Program-made: the position numbers and the translations under genes
The notes under the pieces: generated by a model
Told to the model about the DNA's origin: nothing
Seen by the model: only the letters and a program-made list of their open reading frames with translations
Database searches by the model: none
Shown: positions 6,225 to 8,923 of the stretch, one piece after another
Numbering within the stretch: position 1 is the stretch's first letter
Layout of the letters: each line of letters begins with the position of its first letter
Source: Caldifarciminota bacterium
Lineage (GTDB): Bacteria; Hydrothermota; Hydrothermia; S141-80
DNA: 8,923 nt
Reading direction: 5' to 3'
Assembly: GCA_015490255.1 (NCBI GenBank)
Contig: WFYF01000076.1
Coordinates: 1-8,923 of the forward strand

Positions 6225-7203
6225 ATGCTCTGGTTTTTCCTTGCCCAGTCCATCCACATAGATCTCGGGCCCTGTTTCCGTCTGATCTCCGGAGACGGGG
6301 TGGAAGTGACCACCTGGGTGCACGTGGAAAAAATTGACTCCATGCACTTCCAGTATGTGGATGGCGTGAATAACCACCCTCAGGCCACGCAATCGCTGGA
6401 AAGCTTTGAGCTGATCTTGCCGGAGGCGGACACGATCCCGCGGTACAGGTTCATTGATGCGCGTCTTTTCCATGTGGGAAACCTATTTCACGGGCTTTCG
6501 GGCCGTTCCCCGTGTTCCGCCCTATCCGGTGCCCTTTGTTCATCCGGAGACGGGGCTCCGGGAATCCGTCACCGTCATCCCCGAACCCCTCCCCGACTCC
6601 CTGAAACAGGACTCCCTCGGGTGGTTTGACGGTTTCTACGTGTGGATTTATGCCTTTGATGTGGACACCACCTGCCTTCCCCCGGGGACACGGCGATCGG
6701 GTTCGGGGTGGTGGTGAACCGGCCGCCGGATGTGGGGAAGGTCTATGTGGAGGGATACCATCCCTTGCCGGCCACATGTGAGTCGTCTTTCGGACTGGAT
6801 CCCGATGATCCCCTTGTGGACACTGCCATCCAGTGGATGCGACAGTATGAGTCTCTCACTCCCTACGGTCCCGGGAAGGTGTATCCCGGCGTGGTGCCCG
6901 GGCATCCGATCCCCCGCTTCCCCACCGCCTTCACCGATCTTCTTCGGATTTCTTCCCGGGTGGATTCGGTGGGGTGGTATCTTGATTCATCCCTGCGGCG
7001 GGAGGTGGACAGCCCACACCCACTGGAAGTTCCGGCGGTATCTGGACGCGTACCGGGCCCTGTCGCAGGCCATGAACCGGGTGAGCGCGGGCCGAGGTAC
7101 GCGGATCACCCATGAGGGGTTTGTGGTGATGTTCTGGCGGTTGCGGGAGACCCGGGACCGGCTGCCCGGTCCGGCCGCCATTGAGCGCGTGAGCCCGCGA
7201 TAG
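6225..7203 (+). pseudogene. Secreted or surface protein gene with three frameshifts
   Basis: One protein of about 325 residues is spread over two reading frames. Segment 1 (6225 to ~6455) begins MLWFFLAQSIHIDLG, perhaps a short signal peptide, and is beta-rich. Segment 2 (~6457-6683) contains ETYFTGFRAVPRVPPYPVPF and GWFDGFYVWIYAFDVDTTCLPP. Segment 3 (~6684-7013) contains GDTAIGFGVVVNRPPDVG, then KVYVEGYHPLP. Segment 4 (~7015-7203) contains HWKFRRYLDAYRALSQAMN. Net offsets are +1, -1 and +1. The second falls in a CCCCCGGGG run (6679-6687) and the third in CCCACACCC (7013-7021). The pattern of an aromatic beta segment, a PPGDTxxGFG turn, a YxVEGY strand and a C-terminal helical module resembles secreted Ig-like proteins with a FIVAR-like helical tail (from memory, weak). 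Promoter and GGGAGGG Shine-Dalgarno (6 nt spacing) look intact, so this is either recent decay or sequencing/assembly indels. Confidence 0.65.
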
Positions 7204-7274
7204 GAAGCGGAGTCGGAACTTCCGGGTGAAGCAAAGCTACCTGCCTTTCCCGGGATGGTTCACATCCGGGGCTG

Positions 7275-7280
7275 TATCTT
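7275..7280 (+). promoter_or_regulatory. -10 element TATCTT of the transporter gene (near-leaderless)
   Basis: TATCTT ends 9 nt before the ATG at 7290, so the transcript would have a leader of about 3 nt. The intervening bases are nearly all pyrimidines (TTTCCCCTC), which rules out a Shine-Dalgarno. No recognisable -35 box lies at 16-18 bp; TTCACA is at 7259-7264. Confidence 0.4.
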
Positions 7281-7289
7281 TTTCCCCTC

Positions 7290-8126
7290 ATGGCGGTCCT
7301 CCTTTCCCTGTTCGCCTCGGCTGTCTGGTCTCTGAATCCGGTGCTCCTGGTCCGGGCCCTGCGCAGGGAGCCCGCGGTGGGCGTGCACGCCTTCCGGATC
7401 CTGAGCATCGCGGTGGCCCTGTTCCCCTGGTTCCTCTGGACCCGGAGGATTCCGACGGAGCCCGCCACCTGGGCCCTGATCGCGGGTGCCGCCCTTTCCG
7501 GTCCCGTTCTGGCCTGGTTCCTTTATATTCTTGCCCTGGAGCGTCTCCCCATCTCCGTGGCCCACCCCATCGTGAACAGCTATGCCCTTTTCGCCATCCT
7601 GTTTGAGATCCTGATCTGGGGAATTGTGCCTCCACCGGTGGCGTGGGGGGGCGTGCTCCTGATCCTTCTGGGAATTTTCCTGTTCCGGGAGGAGACCCGG
7701 GAAGGGGGGAAGCGTGTCACGCTCACCGGGATGATCTGCGGCCTGGGCACCAGTTTTTTCTGGGGCCTGGCCAGCGTGTTTTTCAAAGCCCTGGTGGGGC
7801 GGGTGGATATCTATACCCTGCTGTTCTTCCGGAGCCTTCTTGCGACGCTGGTGCTTTCCCCCTTCCTGCTGCGCTTTCCCCTTCGCACCCGCGAGGGCCG
7901 GATCTTTGCAGCGCTTTCGGGTGTGCTGAACGACGTGGTGGGGCTGTGGCTCTATCTCACAGCCATGAAGGGAGCACCGCTGTATATCGTGGTGCCCCTT
8001 TCCTCCCTCAGTCCGGTGCTGGCGTATTTCTGGGCACATGCCTGGTTTCATGAGCCCTTCAAAACCCGACGGTGGCTGGCCATCCTGGCCATTGTGGTGG
8101 GGACCGTTCTTCTTTCCCGGTCTTGA
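7290..8126 (+). CDS. EamA-family drug/metabolite (DMT) transporter
   Basis: This 278-residue integral membrane protein has about ten predicted hydrophobic helices in two homologous halves of roughly five helices each (about 1-131 and 142-277). They are separated by a charged linker, FREETREGGKRVTLTG. The second half opens with GLGTSFFWGLASVFFKALVG, the typical start of an EamA repeat, and each half ends in a glycine-containing helix (LLILLGIFLF; LAIVVGTVLLSR). Family length is normally 280-300 residues, so it looks complete. DMT carriers export or import small metabolites such as amino acids or purines; the substrate cannot be read from the sequence. The start at 7290 is chosen because it begins in the first helix right below a -10 box. 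It is independent of the broken gene before it (86-bp gap). Its stop overlaps the next gene's promoter. Confidence 0.9.
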   Translation: MAVLLSLFASAVWSLNPVLLVRALRREPAVGVHAFRILSIAVALFPWFLWTRRIPTEPATWALIAGAALSGPVLAWFLYILALERLPISVAHPIVNSYALFAILFEILIWGIVPPPVAWGGVLLILLGIFLFREETREGGKRVTLTGMICGLGTSFFWGLASVFFKALVGRVDIYTLLFFRSLLATLVLSPFLLRFPLRTREGRIFAALSGVLNDVVGLWLYLTAMKGAPLYIVVPLSSLSPVLAYFWAHAWFHEPFKTRRWLAILAIVVGTVLLSRS

Positions 8127-8151
8127 AGGTTTCCCGACCCGGGCGTATGCT
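8123..8151 (+). promoter_or_regulatory. Promoter of the lipoprotein gene (leaderless), overlapping the transporter stop
   Basis: TTGAAG (8123-8128), exactly 17 bp and TATGCT (8146-8151), then 7 nt to the ATG at 8159. The TGA stop of the transporter (8124-8126) lies inside the -35 box. No Shine-Dalgarno precedes the ATG, which should coincide with the transcription start. Confidence 0.65.
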
Positions 8152-8158
8152 CTTGACC

Positions 8159-8671
8159 ATGAAACGGTATTTCATCGGGCCGCTCATCGTGCTCCTGGTA
8201 TTGCTTGCCTGCGTCTCGGCCCCCCGCCGCCCGGTCCCTCCCCTCCGCTGGCCTCACCTTCCTTCTCAGGCCACTTTCCGGGGGTCCATCCTCTTCCAGA
8301 CCCGGACGTCCACCCACCGGGGTGAATTCCTGCTGCGATACACCCCGGACAGCGTGGCCTTTCTGGTGAAGGGAGTGCTGGGATTTTCCCGGAGTTTCCG
8401 GGGTCGCCGGGAGGAGGCTCCGCCGGAACTCCAGGCCCTTCTGGGCCTTGTGGATCCTGAATTCTGCGGTCCTGCGCGGATCTGCACGCCGGCGGGCACC
8501 CTTCAGGTCCGGGGAGCTCCTCTGCCCACCGACCTGGAGATCCCCGGCCTGCTCCGGGTGAAAATCCTGCGATGGCAGCGGGAAGGTCCGTATGAGATCC
8601 CTGCGGCGTGGCTGTTTGAGGGTGAGCAGGGGAAAGGCAAAGTGGAGGTTGAGGAATCTCGTGTGGATTAA
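8159..8671 (+). CDS. Small lipoprotein of unknown function
   Basis: The 170-residue protein has a classic lipoprotein signal peptide: MKRYFIGPLIVLLVLLAC, with basic residues K2 and R3, a hydrophobic core and lipobox LLAC with the lipidated cysteine at position 18. The mature part is proline- and arginine-rich at first, then beta-rich (FRGSILFQTRTSTHRGEFLLRYTPDSVAFLVKG in outline, about 38-70). It ends with an acidic tail. The early strand pattern of GSxxFxT...GEFLLRYxPDSV recalls the LolA/LolB/DUF4292 beta-barrel fold of outer-membrane lipoproteins. This is a fold guess only. The frame is open further upstream, but the ATG at 8159 fits both the signal peptide and the promoter, so it is preferred over 8072. 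It is transcribed separately from the transporter upstream. Confidence 0.82.
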   Translation: MKRYFIGPLIVLLVLLACVSAPRRPVPPLRWPHLPSQATFRGSILFQTRTSTHRGEFLLRYTPDSVAFLVKGVLGFSRSFRGRREEAPPELQALLGLVDPEFCGPARICTPAGTLQVRGAPLPTDLEIPGLLRVKILRWQREGPYEIPAAWLFEGEQGKGKVEVEESRVD

Positions 8672-8737
8672 GTCCTGCTTTTTCAGGCGTGTATGGTGCA
8701 ACGTGCGCGATTCTTCGGGATGCAGGCCGAACGTGTC

Positions 8738-8789
8738 CCCTGACAGTCAGGGCATCTGCACAGCGTTGGGGAGTATCACCAGATGCCTG
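8738..8789. repeat. Overlapping, mutually exclusive inverted repeats between convergent genes
   Basis: Hairpin A has arms CCCTGA (8738-8743) and TCAGGG (8747-8752) with a 3-nt loop. Hairpin B has arms GGCATCTG (8751-8758) and CAGATGCC (8780-8787), a perfect 8 bp around a 21-nt loop. It can be extended with one bulged G by CA(8748-8749)/TG(8788-8789). The arms share bases 8748-8752, so the two cannot form at once. No T-run follows on either strand, so this is not a standard intrinsic terminator. It lies in the 143-bp gap (8672-8814) between the lipoprotein gene and the convergent partial gene, which otherwise shows only a weak 4-bp CCTG/CAGG hairpin at 8674-8687. Confidence 0.5.
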
Positions 8790-8814
8790 TCCGAGGGTGG
8801 ATGGGTTGTTGTGA

Positions 8815-8923
8815 TCAGCGGGTGGAATAGACGATCACATACAGCCCGTCCACCATGGGCCAGTCTTTCCCCACCCGGCGGAAGTGCTTTCTGCGCTCTT
8901 CTTCAGGCAGGCGGATGAAATCC
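8815..8923 (-). CDS. C-terminal end of an unrecognised protein (35 residues visible)
   Basis: On the minus strand the frame is open from the window edge to TGA at 8817-8815. Its last residues are charged, then amphipathic: it begins DFIRLPEEERRKHFRRVG and ends VDGLYVIVYSTR. Codon use (GAAGAAGAGCGC, CTG, GTG, ATC) and the residue pattern are those of a real protein, and the competing plus-strand frame over this region (8592-8918) is cysteine- and tryptophan-rich and looks like noise. I do not recognise the family. The gene is convergent with the lipoprotein gene. Confidence 0.6.
   Translation of the reverse strand, partial: DFIRLPEEERRKHFRRVGKDWPMVDGLYVIVYSTR

Noticed and set aside
7214..7224. 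CGGAA-C-TTCCG dyad between the broken gene and the transporter
   Set aside because: The 5-bp arms around one base sit 50 bp above the -10 element with no supporting copies. It is likely chance in GC-rich DNA.
7260..8051. 263-codon minus-strand frame opposite the transporter
   Set aside because: It is extremely Gln/Gly/Pro/His-rich with no hydrophobic core. This is the expected antisense image of membrane-helix codons.
8592..8918. 108-codon plus-strand frame at the right end
   Set aside because: It begins inside the lipoprotein gene, is rich in Cys, Trp and Arg, has no upstream signals, and overlaps the better-supported minus-strand coding end at 8815-8923.

Overview
This is a GC-rich bacterial chromosomal window with compact gene packing. 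It holds eight protein-coding units, one of them broken by frameshifts and two cut by the window edges, plus one tRNA. Most promoters can be read directly from the sequence. Two proteins point loosely to the FCB/Bacteroidetes-like radiation or a related candidate phylum: the 'asparagine synthetase B'-labelled glutamine-amidotransferase-like protein and a DUF6090-like membrane protein. This placement is inference from remembered family distribution, not a search. The many start codons lying directly under a -10 box (leaderless mRNAs) resemble the situation in deep-branching and thermophilic bacteria.

Layout. 1-411: 3' end of rimO (ribosomal protein S12 methylthiotransferase), overlapping by ATGA with an exported GATase1-like protein (408-1616). 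1671-2290: own promoter and a small membrane-anchored coiled-coil protein. 2299-2987, minus strand: Mn-type superoxide dismutase with a textbook terminator, a perfect Shine-Dalgarno and a good promoter. 3065-3180: tRNA-His(GUG) with a near-consensus promoter whose -35 box lies 3 bp from the divergent sodA -35 box. 3188-6130, minus strand: a large cytoplasmic signalling protein (GGDEF diguanylate cyclase, STAND/AAA-type ATPase, TPR array). 6225-7203: a secreted or surface protein gene carrying three frameshifts. 7290-8126: EamA/DMT transporter. 8159-8671: a small lipoprotein whose -35 box overlaps the transporter stop codon. 8738-8789: mutually exclusive hairpins between convergent genes. 8815-8923, minus strand: C-terminal tail of an unrecognised protein.

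The genes do not form one operon or one obvious pathway. The only clear co-transcribed pair is rimO plus the GATase1-like gene. The most notable points are the repeated leaderless promoter geometry (TTGnnn-N17-TAnnnT followed 6-9 nt later by ATG, with no Shine-Dalgarno), which also moves the start of the GGDEF protein; the GGDEF-STAND-TPR architecture with an intact product-inhibition site but a non-canonical Walker B; and the abutting divergent sodA/tRNA-His promoters. I did not find a defence system, CRISPR array, insertion sequence or other clear-cut new system.
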